Below, one piece after another: positions 16,332 through 24,066 of a stretch of DNA of 26,792 nucleotides. The stretch is from assembly GCA_002437905.1 (NCBI GenBank), contig DJRT01000020.1, positions 67,659 through 94,450 of the forward strand, read 5' to 3'. The notes beneath the pieces were generated by a model. The model did not search any database and was not told the DNA's origin. It was given only the letters and a program-made list of their open reading frames with translations. The DNA is from Ruminococcaceae bacterium UBA6353. Lineage in GTDB: Bacteria > Bacillota > Clostridia > Oscillospirales > Acutalibacteraceae. A program made the position numbers and the translations under genes. How positions within the stretch are numbered: position 1 is the stretch's first letter; every line of letters starts with the position of its first letter.

Positions 16332-17116
16332 GTGGTAGTTTCTCCTTTCTGCAGAAACGGCAGCTCCGGCAGCCGGCCCTGCTCCATAATAGAGATCAGC
16401 ATGGCGGCAAAGCCCTCCGGATCGCGTATCTGATATTGCATATGGTTATATCCCTCCCATACCGGGAAGTGGCCCTGCGGGTAGGTCTGCATGACCGCGC
16501 TGCGGTATTTGTAGTGCTCCTCGATGCTTCCAAAGGAAAAATAGGTGTTTTGCTGCAGTGCCGGCGGCAGGGGCGGAAATGGCTGATCCTCCAGGCTGTC
16601 CGCCAGCTGGCGGCGGATATTGCCGTAGCGGAGCGCCCGCCCTGCGGCGATAAAATAGGGCTTGATCGTCTCATCGTCGCACCACAGGAGCTTTTTCAGG
16701 GTTTTGCCCTTTGACCAGTACAGGCTTTTGATGGCAAGGAACAAAAACGGCGTCATGAGCCGGCGGGTGGCCTTTCCGATGCGGGCGAACTGTCCGCCGT
16801 CGAAAAAGACATGCTCCACCGGCAGCGCTGTCCGTGCCAGAAAGGCCATGGCCAGGTCGGCGCCGATGGAGGAGGCCACCACCATGCGCAGGCGCGTGAC
16901 CCCGGTCCGTGTGAGAAACTGCTCCACCTGCCGGATCTCGTCAGCTTTGCTGCGGTATTTTTGCCCGGGGCAGTACACAGTGGCGGTGGGCAGGATGCAG
17001 AAGTACCGGTCCTGCAGATGCCTGGCTACCGGCAGGCTGCTGGCCCCGGTCACGCCCATGGCGTGGAAGAATAGAATGGCCGGTTTGGTGTGATCACCGT
17101 ATGTTTCAAACAGCAT
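16328..17116 (-). CDS. Alpha/beta-hydrolase-fold protein
   Basis: A 262-residue protein. The probable nucleophile is S83 in VVASSIGADLAMAF, a nucleophile elbow in which the first glycine of GxSxG is alanine. A candidate acid is the aspartate in EHVFFDGGQF and a candidate base is the histidine in GYNHMQYQI near residue 225. An early PAILFFHAMGVTG stretch suits the oxyanion-hole region. No signal peptide is visible, so it is likely a cytoplasmic esterase, lipase or thioesterase-like enzyme. GGAGG precedes the ATG. It lies 21 bp after the ATC-hydrolase-like gene and overlaps the methyltransferase gene, so all three are probably co-transcribed. Confidence 0.8.
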   Translation of the reverse strand: MLFETYGDHTKPAILFFHAMGVTGASSLPVARHLQDRYFCILPTATVYCPGQKYRSKADEIRQVEQFLTRTGVTRLRMVVASSIGADLAMAFLARTALPVEHVFFDGGQFARIGKATRRLMTPFLFLAIKSLYWSKGKTLKKLLWCDDETIKPYFIAAGRALRYGNIRRQLADSLEDQPFPPLPPALQQNTYFSFGSIEEHYKYRSAVMQTYPQGHFPVWEGYNHMQYQIRDPEGFAAMLISIMEQGRLPELPFLQKGETTT

Positions 17117-17137
17117 GGCGTTTTTCCTCCGGTTTCC

Positions 17138-17839
17138 TCAGCGGTTTCGGCGGTAGCCGGCCTCATCGCGGTATTCGGGGTGCGCCTGCAGGTACGGGTC
17201 CCGGTCGCCGCAGATGGTATAGTCGCACCTGCAGCCGTTTGCGCAGGTGGTTTTGCGTACCAGCCGGGCGTGGATGCACTCCATGGCCTCGAAATCCGGA
17301 TTGCACAGCGCCGGCATCACCTCAAGCAGCCCGTGCTTTTTGGCGAATTCCGCCGTTGGACAGGTGGTAAACTCATAATAGATCGGCGCTTTCGCATCGT
17401 ATGGCGCCACGCGCATCGTAAAATCGCCCCATTTGTCGCACCGCTTTTTGGCATTCTGGAACGCTTTGTGCAGCAGCTTTTTGAAAAGCGGCTTGTTGCA
17501 GTCCACAAATTTCAGCTTCCGGAAAGCGCCGAGGAACAGGTTTCCCTCCATTTCCTCAATCTCCTCCAGGCTGGTGACCTGCCGGCAGACCACATAATAG
17601 GCCATCAGGGCGATGCAGTCGTAATTGCCGCCGCAGCCATTGTGAAAATTCTTTTTCCCGCCCAGGTCCGTGCGCCAGTCGGAGAGGAATGCGGCGTACT
17701 GCAGCTGCACCCGCTCCCAGACGGTCTCCTGCTCCTGCGGCGGATAGTGCAGGGCGATCTTTCTGCGGATCTCCTTTTTGCAGGGCTTGGTATACAGCAC
17801 ATGGCATGTGCGGTCAAAGGCTACCTCGCAGTCTTTCAT
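17138..17839 (-). CDS. L-2-amino-thiazoline-4-carboxylate hydrolase-like protein
   Basis: A 233-residue protein that resembles the ATC hydrolase family, whose founder opens the thiazoline ring on the way to L-cysteine. The C-terminal half carries the family-like run ALCNPDFEAM, then HARLVRKTTCANGCRCDY, with several cysteines. The N-terminal half has HNGCGGNYDC. The ATG at 17839 is chosen because GGAGG lies 8 nt before it; the open frame reaches 17926 but that would begin next to the operator. It is first in the operon with an alpha/beta hydrolase and a methyltransferase. No ATC racemase or carbamoylase partner is in the window, so many members, including this one, may act on other substrates. 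Confidence 0.72.
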   Translation of the reverse strand: MKDCEVAFDRTCHVLYTKPCKKEIRRKIALHYPPQEQETVWERVQLQYAAFLSDWRTDLGGKKNFHNGCGGNYDCIALMAYYVVCRQVTSLEEIEEMEGNLFLGAFRKLKFVDCNKPLFKKLLHKAFQNAKKRCDKWGDFTMRVAPYDAKAPIYYEFTTCPTAEFAKKHGLLEVMPALCNPDFEAMECIHARLVRKTTCANGCRCDYTICGDRDPYLQAHPEYRDEAGYRRNR

Positions 17840-17917
17840 TTCCGTTTCCTCCCAGCAATCAAATCGAGACAAAGCGTTACCCGGCGCCCGCTGCAGGGCG
17901 TTTCGCCGGAGAATGGC

Positions 17918-17935
17918 GGTTAGCAATAACTAACC
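17918..17935. promoter_or_regulatory. Palindromic operator candidate GGTTAG-N6-CTAACC
   Basis: A perfect 6-bp inverted repeat around CAATAA. It lies just downstream of the minus-strand -10 box, at about +3 to +20 of the expected transcript, the classic place for a repressor. The TTAG-N6-CTAA core resembles MarR-type sites. No MarR or TetR gene is in the window. Confidence 0.55.
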
Positions 17936-17944
17936 CACAGGTGC

Positions 17945-17973
17945 ATTGTAGCACGGTTATGCCGGATTTTCAA
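17945..17973 (-). promoter_or_regulatory. Strong promoter for the ATC-hydrolase-like operon
   Basis: On the minus strand TTGAAA (17968-17973), a 17-bp spacer and TACAAT (17945-17950) preceded by TGC. This is close to full consensus with an extended -10. Confidence 0.78.
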
Positions 17974-18021
17974 TAGAAAAACGCGATTTTTTCCTTTTTT
18001 CGACCGGCAGCCGGGTATCCC

Positions 18022-18049
18022 TTGCATTTTCCGGTTTCTGTGCTACAAT
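18022..18049 (+). promoter_or_regulatory. Promoter for the LURP-one-like gene
   Basis: TTGCAT (18022-18027), a 16-bp spacer and TACAAT (18044-18049) preceded by TGC. It diverges from the promoter at 17945-17973, with about 50 bp between the -35 boxes. Confidence 0.68.
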
Positions 18050-18106
18050 GGGCGTATGATCCGCAAGGCCGGCGGCATAGCGCCGGCGGAAAGGGGAGGG
18101 GCACAG

Positions 18107-18583
18107 ATGAAGCTACTGTTCCGGCAACGGTTTTTCTCATGGTTTGACAGCTACGATATCTACGGCGAGGCCGGGGAGACCCTGTACACGGTCAAGGGGC
18201 AGCTTGCCTGGGGGCATTGCCTGAAGATCTTTGATGCGGCCGGCCGAGAGGTTGGCACGGTGCGGGAGCGGGTGTTCCGTTTTCTGCCGTGCTTTGAGCT
18301 GTACTGCGGAACGCAGTACAGCGGCTGCGTGAGAAGGCTGCTGACCTTTTTCCGCCCGCAATACATGGTGGAGTGCAATGGCTGGCGGGTACAGGGCGAT
18401 CTTTTCGGATGGGAATACACGGTGGTTACGGCGGACGGCCGCCCGGTGGCCACCGTCTCCAAGCAGCTGTTCCAGTGGACGGACACCTATGGCATCGAGG
18501 TGGTGCGGCCGGAGGATGCCCTGTGTGTACTGATGCTGGTGCTGGCCATTGATGCGGAGAAATGCTCACGCAGCAATGCGTAA
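18107..18583 (+). CDS. LURP-one-related (YxjI/LOR) family protein
   Basis: A 158-residue protein with the compact beta-barrel pattern of the LURP-one-related family. It begins MKLLFRQRFFSWFDSYDIYG and repeats short strands such as LYTVKGQLAWG, FDAAGREVGTVRERVF and GWEYTVVTADGRPVATV. A hydrophobic C-terminal helix, ALCVLMLVLAIDAEKC, is typical. The fold is related to phospholipid-scramblase-like tubby domains, but no biochemical role is established for bacterial members. The ATG at 18107 is chosen because AAGGGGAGGGG lies directly upstream; the open frame before it begins near the promoter. It is followed after 48 bp by an SGNH hydrolase gene. Confidence 0.86.
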   Translation: MKLLFRQRFFSWFDSYDIYGEAGETLYTVKGQLAWGHCLKIFDAAGREVGTVRERVFRFLPCFELYCGTQYSGCVRRLLTFFRPQYMVECNGWRVQGDLFGWEYTVVTADGRPVATVSKQLFQWTDTYGIEVVRPEDALCVLMLVLAIDAEKCSRSNA

Positions 18584-18594
18584 ACGGACAACCT

Positions 18595-18611
18595 GCCGGC
18601 TGTGTGCCGGC
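18595..18611 (+). repeat. Small intergenic hairpin GCCGGC-TGTGT-GCCGGC
   Basis: A perfect 6-bp stem with a 5-base loop between two co-directional genes, just before the AAGGAGGAA ribosome binding site of the second. It lacks a T-run, so it is more likely an mRNA-processing or stability element than a terminator. Confidence 0.45.
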
Positions 18612-18631
18612 TTATATAAGGAGGAATTCAG

Positions 18632-19672
18632 ATGAAAATTGAGGAACTGGACCGCAATTTTGCTGCCAGGGCAGTGGAATATACGGGCATGAAGGCCTAC
18701 CCGGTGCCGGGTGAGCCGTTTGCCCTGTACGGGGTGCGCTGGGCGGAGGACGACGGCTTTCTGCGCATGCCGGCACAGGTTGCCCGGCAGGTCAGCGATG
18801 GCGTTGCCTGCCTGAACACCCACACCTCCGGCGGCCGCGTCCGCTTCCGCACGGATTCCCGGCGGGTGGTGCTGCGCTGTGTGCTGCCCAGCAAGGATGT
18901 GATGCCCCATATGCCCTTCACCGGCTCCGGCTGCTTTGACCTGTATGCCGATGGGGAATACGCCAATGTGTTCCGCCTGGAGCCGGACGGGCACGATGGC
19001 TATGAGGCGACGGTCTCCCTCGGTGAGCGGAAAATGCGGGATATCGTGATCAATTTTCCGCTGTACAACCCGGTTTCAGCGCTGTGGCTGGTGCTGGAGG
19101 AGGATGCGGCCGTGCTGCCGCCCACGCCCTATACCCGCGAAAAGCCGGTGGTCTTCTACGGCTCCTCCATCACGCAGGGGGGCTGCGCCTCCCACCCCGG
19201 CAATGCGTATGCCGGTATGCTCTCCCGGTGGCTGGATACGGATATCTACAATCTGGGCTTTTCCGGTAATTGCCACGGTGAGCAGGTGATGGCCGAGTAT
19301 GTGGCCGGCCTCTCCATGGGCGCCCTTGTGCTGGACTATGACCATAACGCCCCCAAGGCCGAGGAGCTGGAGCGGCAGCATGAGGCGTTCTTCCGCACGG
19401 TGCGGGCGGCACAGCCGGAGCTGCCGGTGCTGATCGTCTCTACGGCGGATCACGGCTTCGGCGCCGAGACGGAGAACCGCCGCGCCATTATCCGCCGTAC
19501 CTATGAGCATGCAGTGGCGGCGGGGGACACGCATGTGGCCTTCCTGGATGGGCAGACCATCTACGCGCCGGTGGGGCTGAGCCTGTGCACGGTGGACGGC
19601 TGCCACCCGAACGATCTCGGTTTCTACTGCATGGCTAAGGCCATCGGCCGTGAGCTGGAAAAGCTGCTGTAA
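18632..19672 (+). CDS. SGNH/GDSL-type esterase with N-terminal GxDLY beta domain
   Basis: A 346-residue protein. Residues about 1-160 form a beta-sandwich domain with the GCFDLYADG signature of GxDLY-type lipases. Residues about 165-346 form the SGNH hydrolase domain: nucleophile S179 in FYGSSITQGG, the oxyanion asparagine in GFSGNCHG, and D322/H325 in VDGCHPNDLG. Such enzymes usually remove acetyl or other acyl groups from carbohydrates. No signal peptide is seen, so it probably acts in the cytoplasm on imported oligosaccharides. A strong AAGGAGGAA site precedes the ATG. The gene may be co-transcribed with the LURP-one-like gene. Its role in glycan use is inferred from its family and the glycan genes upstream. 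Confidence 0.9.
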   Translation: MKIEELDRNFAARAVEYTGMKAYPVPGEPFALYGVRWAEDDGFLRMPAQVARQVSDGVACLNTHTSGGRVRFRTDSRRVVLRCVLPSKDVMPHMPFTGSGCFDLYADGEYANVFRLEPDGHDGYEATVSLGERKMRDIVINFPLYNPVSALWLVLEEDAAVLPPTPYTREKPVVFYGSSITQGGCASHPGNAYAGMLSRWLDTDIYNLGFSGNCHGEQVMAEYVAGLSMGALVLDYDHNAPKAEELERQHEAFFRTVRAAQPELPVLIVSTADHGFGAETENRRAIIRRTYEHAVAAGDTHVAFLDGQTIYAPVGLSLCTVDGCHPNDLGFYCMAKAIGRELEKLL

Positions 19673-19686
19673 ATACAACAAGGTTG

Positions 19687-19725
19687 GCGGAGGTCTCTGA
19701 AGGAAACGGAGACCTCCGCTTTTTT
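19687..19725 (+). terminator. Intrinsic terminator after the SGNH hydrolase gene
   Basis: GCGGAGGTCTC (19687-19697) pairs perfectly with GAGACCTCCGC (19709-19719), an 11-bp stem, followed by T6. Confidence 0.9.
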
Positions 19726-19753
19726 GCGTATTCGGGGCAAAAGTGATTTTCTC

Positions 19754-19783
19754 TTGACAGAAACGCAAAATATGGGGTAAAAT
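19754..19783 (+). promoter_or_regulatory. Promoter of the topoisomerase pair
   Basis: A consensus TTGACA (19754-19759), an 18-bp spacer and TAAAAT (19778-19783). The start of transcription would be near 19790, which rules out the in-frame GTG at 19792 as the start codon. Confidence 0.75.
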
Positions 19784-19830
19784 AAAACGATGTGACCACT
19801 GGATATTGTTGCAAAGGACTGATCGAGAGC

Positions 19831-21798
19831 ATGGCAAGTAAAAAGCCGGTATACGATAATGAGAGCATTACCGCCCTCAAGGGTGCCGACCGTGTGCGTA
19901 AGCGTCCCGGGGTAATGTTTGGCTCGGACGGGCTGGAGGGCTGCGAGCACGCGGTGTTTGAGATCCTCTCCAACTCGGTGGATGAGGCCAGAGCCGGCTA
20001 TGGTACCCGCATTGTGATCACGCAGTATGAGGATCAGTCCATCGAGGTGCAGGATTTCGGCCGTGGCGTGCCGGTGGACTATAACCAGAAGGAGCAGCGC
20101 TATAACTGGGAGCTGATCTTCTGTGAGCTGTATGCCGGCGGCAAGTACGATACCGACGATTATACCCTGGGTCTCAACGGTCTTGGCGCCTGCGCCACGC
20201 AGTATGCCTCTGAGTATATGGATGTGGAGGTGCGGCGTGACGGCTTCCTCTACACCCTGCACTTTGAGCACGGCGAAAATGTCGGGGGACTGAAAAAGGA
20301 GCCGTATGCGAAAAAGGATACCGGCACCCGCATCCGCTTTAAGCCGGATATCCAGGTGTTTACCGATATCACCGTGCCGCAGGAATACTTTGCCGATACC
20401 CTGCGCCGGCAGGCGATCGTCAACCCCGGGCTGCTGTTCCACTTCCGCCGGCAGCAGGGGCGCAGCTATGAGGAGCAGGATTATCAGTACGAAAACGGCA
20501 TTGCCGACTATGTGCGGGAGGTGGCCGGCGAAGAGGCGCTGACCGCTGTGCAGAGCTGGTCGGCGGAGCGCACCGGCCGCGACCGTGAGGACAAGCCGGA
20601 ATATAAGGTGAAGCTGAATGTCGCCATGTGCGTCTCCAACAAGGTGGAGCTGCTGGAATACTACCACAATTCCAGCTGGCTGGAGCATGGCGGCTCACCG
20701 GATAAGGCGGTGCGCAGTGCGTTTGTTTCGCAGATCGACGCCTACCTGCGCAAAAACGGGAAGTACACCAAAAATGAGAGCAAGATCACCTTCCAGGACA
20801 TCCAGGATTGCCTGGTGTTGGTGTCCTCCTCCTTCTCCACCCAGACCTCCTATGAAAACCAGACCAAAAAGGCCATCAACAATAAGTTTATCCAGGAGGC
20901 GATGACCGAGTTTCTGCGGCATTCGCTGGAGGTCTATTTTATCGAGAATAAAATGGACGCAGATAAGCTGTGCGACCAGGTGCTGATCAACAAACGCAGC
21001 CGTGAAAAGGCGGAAAGCACCCGCCTGAACCTGAAAAAGACGCTGCAAAGCAGCAACGATCTGGCCTCCCGCGTGCCGGGCTTTGTGGATTGCCGCAGCC
21101 GGGATGTGCAGGTGCGCGAGCTGTTTATTGTGGAGGGCAAATCCGCCATGGGCGCCTGCGTGCAGGCGCGGGATTCGGAATTCCAGGCGGTCATTCCGGT
21201 GCGGGGCAAGATTCTCAACTGCCTGAAGGCGGAATACGAGAAGATCTTCAAGAGCGAGATCATTGTCAACCTGCTGAAGATCATGGGCTGCGGTGTGGAG
21301 GTGCGCTCCAAGGCAAACAAGAACCTGGCTACCTTTGATCTGTCGCTGCTGCGCTTCAGCAAGATCATCATTTGTACGGATGCCGATGTGGACGGCTTCC
21401 AGATCCGCACGCTGATCCTGGCAATGCTCTACCGCCTGACACCGACGCTGATCGAACAGGGCTATGTGTACATTGCCGAAACGCCTCTGTACGAGATCAA
21501 TACGAAAACCGATACCTATTTTGCCTATAACGACCGCGAAAAGACGGCTATCCTTGAGCAGATCGGGGAGACGAAGTACACCATCCAGCGCTCCAAGGGA
21601 CTGGGCGAAAACGAGCCGGAGATGATGTCGCTGACCACCATGAACCCCGCCACCCGGCGGCTGGTGAAGGTGAACCCCACCGATGTGGAGGCTACGGCGC
21701 AGATGTTTGATGTGCTGCTGGGCGATGATCTGGACGGTCGCAAGCGCATTATTGCCGAGCATGGGGCGGAATATCTGGATATGCTGGATCTGGAGTAA
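19831..21798 (+). CDS. Divergent type IIA DNA topoisomerase subunit B (GyrB/ParE family)
   Basis: A 655-residue subunit that binds ATP and, with subunit A, passes one DNA duplex through another. The GHKL ATPase is at about residues 25-220: N48 in EILSNSVDEA, D75 in DFGRGVPV, and a lid of LGLNGLGACA that differs from the usual GGLHGVG. The QTK loop is intact (ENQTKKAINN, K346). The Toprim domain at about 428-545 keeps E435 and D517/D519/D521 (CTDADVDGFQIRTL), but reads VEGKSAMG where most enzymes have EGDSAGG. The C-terminal SKGLGENEPEMM is present. The ATG at 19831 has AAGGA about 12 nt upstream. The key catalytic residues remain, so it is probably active. Family placement is certain; gyrase versus topoisomerase IV is not. 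Confidence 0.92.
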   Translation: MASKKPVYDNESITALKGADRVRKRPGVMFGSDGLEGCEHAVFEILSNSVDEARAGYGTRIVITQYEDQSIEVQDFGRGVPVDYNQKEQRYNWELIFCELYAGGKYDTDDYTLGLNGLGACATQYASEYMDVEVRRDGFLYTLHFEHGENVGGLKKEPYAKKDTGTRIRFKPDIQVFTDITVPQEYFADTLRRQAIVNPGLLFHFRRQQGRSYEEQDYQYENGIADYVREVAGEEALTAVQSWSAERTGRDREDKPEYKVKLNVAMCVSNKVELLEYYHNSSWLEHGGSPDKAVRSAFVSQIDAYLRKNGKYTKNESKITFQDIQDCLVLVSSSFSTQTSYENQTKKAINNKFIQEAMTEFLRHSLEVYFIENKMDADKLCDQVLINKRSREKAESTRLNLKKTLQSSNDLASRVPGFVDCRSRDVQVRELFIVEGKSAMGACVQARDSEFQAVIPVRGKILNCLKAEYEKIFKSEIIVNLLKIMGCGVEVRSKANKNLATFDLSLLRFSKIIICTDADVDGFQIRTLILAMLYRLTPTLIEQGYVYIAETPLYEINTKTDTYFAYNDREKTAILEQIGETKYTIQRSKGLGENEPEMMSLTTMNPATRRLVKVNPTDVEATAQMFDVLLGDDLDGRKRIIAEHGAEYLDMLDLE

Positions 21799-21813
21799 AG
21801 GAGGGAGAGCCAC

Positions 21814-24066
21814 ATGGCACAGAAGAAGACCAAAACGGCGGCACAGCCGAAAAAGGGGCTGCCCGCCAATGCCCACATCACCGGCGCCGGCGAGGTGGAG
21901 CAGCAGGAGATCACCTATACCCTGCGGGAAAACTATATGCCCTACGCCATGAGCGTCATCATGTCGCGCGCGATCCCGGAGATCGACGGCTTCAAGCCCT
22001 CGCACCGCAAGCTGCTGTATACCATGTATAAGATGGGCCTGCTGCAGGGCGGCATGATCAAATCGGCCAATATTGCCGGCCAGACAATGAAGCTTAATCC
22101 GCACGGCGATGCCGCCATTTACGATACCATGGTGCGCCTTTCCCGCGGCAATGAGGCGCTGCTGCACCCCTATGTGGACTCCAAGGGCAACTTTGGTAAG
22201 GCCTATTCTTCGGATATGGAGTGCGCCGCCTCCCGGTATACAGAGGCAAAGCTGGCGCCTATCGCAGCGGAGCTGTTCCGGGATATTGACCGGGATACGG
22301 TGGATTTTGTCGATAACTACGATGCCACCATGAAGGAGCCAACGCTGCTGCCGGTCACCTTTCCGTCTATTCTGGTAAACAACAATCTCGGCATTGCCGT
22401 GGGTATGGCCAGCAATATCTGTTCCTTCAATCTGGCCGAGGTGTGCGAGACCACCGTGGCGGTGATGAAGGATCCGGAGCACGATCTGCTCTCCACCCTC
22501 AAGGCACCGGACTTTCCCGGCGGCGGCCGGCTGATCTATGACCGGGCGGATCTGCAGAAGATCTACGAGACCGGCCGCGGCAGCATCCGTGTGCGGGCGG
22601 TGTATACCTATGATAAAGAGCACAACTGCATTGATGTGACCGAAATCCCGTATTCCACCACCATCGAGGCCATCATCCAGAAGGTAACAGAGCTGGTGAA
22701 GGCCGGCAAGGTGCGGGAGGTCAACGATATCCGCAATGAGACGGATCTGCAGGGCCTCAAGATCACCATCGACCTCAAGCGCGGCACCGACCCGGACAAG
22801 CTGATGAACAAGCTGTTTGCCGCCACACCGCTGGAGGACTCCTTTGGCTGCAATTTCAATGTGCTGGTGGGCGGCGTTCCCCGCGTGATGGGGGTACGCG
22901 GCCTGCTGGAGGAGTGGATCGCCTTCCGCGTGGAAAGCGTACGGCGGCGCACCTATTATGACCTGACGAAGGCCAAGGAAAAGCTGCATCTGCTCAAGGC
23001 ACTGGAAAAGATCCTGCTGGATATTGATAAGGCCATCCACATCGTGCGCGAGACGGACGAGGAGGATGAGGTGGTGCCGAACCTGATGATCGGTTTTGGC
23101 ATTGACCGGGTGCAGGCGGAGTATGTGGCGGAGATCAAGCTGCGCCACCTGAACCGGGAATACATCCTCAAACGCCTGGCGGATGTGACCGAGCTGGAAA
23201 AGACGGTGGCGGATCTGGAGGATACGCTGGCCAGTAAGAGCCGCATCCGCCGCATCATCATCGGTGAGCTGCAGGATGTGGCGAAAAAATACGGCCAGCC
23301 CCGCCGCACCCAGCTGCTGTATGCGGCGGACATCCGCGAGGAGGCGGAGGAGGAGACGCCGGTGGCGGAGTACCCCTGCACCTTCTTCTTCACCCGCGAG
23401 GGCTATTTCAAGAAGATCACCCCGCAATCGCTGCGTATGAGCGGGGAGCAGAAGCTGAAAGAGGGCGACGAGATCGTCCAGACGATGGAAAGCAACAATA
23501 ACCGGGAGCTGCTGTTTTTCAGCGACCGTGCCGCCGTGTACAAGTGCCGCGCCGCGGATTTCAAGGATACCAAGGCCAGCGTGATGGGCGAGTATATCCC
23601 CGGCCGGCTGCAGTTTGATGCCGGCGAGAGCGCCCGCTATATGGTGGCTGTGGAAAAGTATACCGGCTATATGCTGTTCTTCTTTGAAAACGGCAAGGTG
23701 GCCAAGGTGGATATGGCGGCCTATGAGACCAAGACCAACCGCCGTAAGCTGGTGGGGGCTTACAGCGATAAATCTCCGTTGGTGGCGCTGTTCTATGTAC
23801 CGGAGGATGCCGAATTCCTGCTCACGGCGACCTCCGGCCGCCGGCTGCTGGTGCACACTGGTGCTGTGGCCTCCAAGGCGACCCGTTCCACCATCGGCGT
23901 GCAGGCCATGACCCTCAAGGGGCGGCATACGCTGCAGAGCGTGCAGCCGTATACCGCCGGGTCGCTGGCCAAGGAGAACCGCTATCGCACCAAATCGCTG
24001 CCGGCCGCCGGCGCCATGCCGCAGGCGGAGGATTTCGGTGAGCAGTTATCCTGGGGCGCACCGTAA
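21814..24066 (+). CDS. Divergent type IIA DNA topoisomerase subunit A (GyrA/ParC family)
   Basis: A 750-residue subunit that cuts and rejoins DNA. The catalytic tyrosine is Y142 in CAASRYTEAKL. The winged-helix start YMPYAMSVIMSRAIPEIDG and VNNNLGIAVGMASNI are typical. In the quinolone region the sequence is LNPHGDAAIYDTM: A100 stands where GyrA Ser83 would be, and D104 keeps Asp87. The C-terminal beta-pinwheel region at about 500-720 lacks a clear QRRGGKG GyrA box, which suggests a decatenating, topoisomerase IV-like enzyme. It lies 15 bp after subunit B, with AAAGGAGGG upstream, so the two are co-transcribed. The last residues, QLSWGAP, and the stop come from a copy of the repeat at 24051-24383, so the original end may have been changed. 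Confidence 0.92.
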   Translation: MAQKKTKTAAQPKKGLPANAHITGAGEVEQQEITYTLRENYMPYAMSVIMSRAIPEIDGFKPSHRKLLYTMYKMGLLQGGMIKSANIAGQTMKLNPHGDAAIYDTMVRLSRGNEALLHPYVDSKGNFGKAYSSDMECAASRYTEAKLAPIAAELFRDIDRDTVDFVDNYDATMKEPTLLPVTFPSILVNNNLGIAVGMASNICSFNLAEVCETTVAVMKDPEHDLLSTLKAPDFPGGGRLIYDRADLQKIYETGRGSIRVRAVYTYDKEHNCIDVTEIPYSTTIEAIIQKVTELVKAGKVREVNDIRNETDLQGLKITIDLKRGTDPDKLMNKLFAATPLEDSFGCNFNVLVGGVPRVMGVRGLLEEWIAFRVESVRRRTYYDLTKAKEKLHLLKALEKILLDIDKAIHIVRETDEEDEVVPNLMIGFGIDRVQAEYVAEIKLRHLNREYILKRLADVTELEKTVADLEDTLASKSRIRRIIIGELQDVAKKYGQPRRTQLLYAADIREEAEEETPVAEYPCTFFFTREGYFKKITPQSLRMSGEQKLKEGDEIVQTMESNNNRELLFFSDRAAVYKCRAADFKDTKASVMGEYIPGRLQFDAGESARYMVAVEKYTGYMLFFFENGKVAKVDMAAYETKTNRRKLVGAYSDKSPLVALFYVPEDAEFLLTATSGRRLLVHTGAVASKATRSTIGVQAMTLKGRHTLQSVQPYTAGSLAKENRYRTKSLPAAGAMPQAEDFGEQLSWGAP

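Noticed and set aside
19792..19830. GTG start for the topoisomerase B gene
   Set aside because: It would lie about at the predicted transcription start, with no room for a ribosome binding site. The ATG at 19831 gives the usual N-terminus.
20695..23928. A 1077-codon open frame on the minus strand, opposite the topoisomerase genes
   Set aside because: It is again in antisense codon register with both topoisomerase genes and crosses the junction between them. The sense frames carry complete catalytic motifs.
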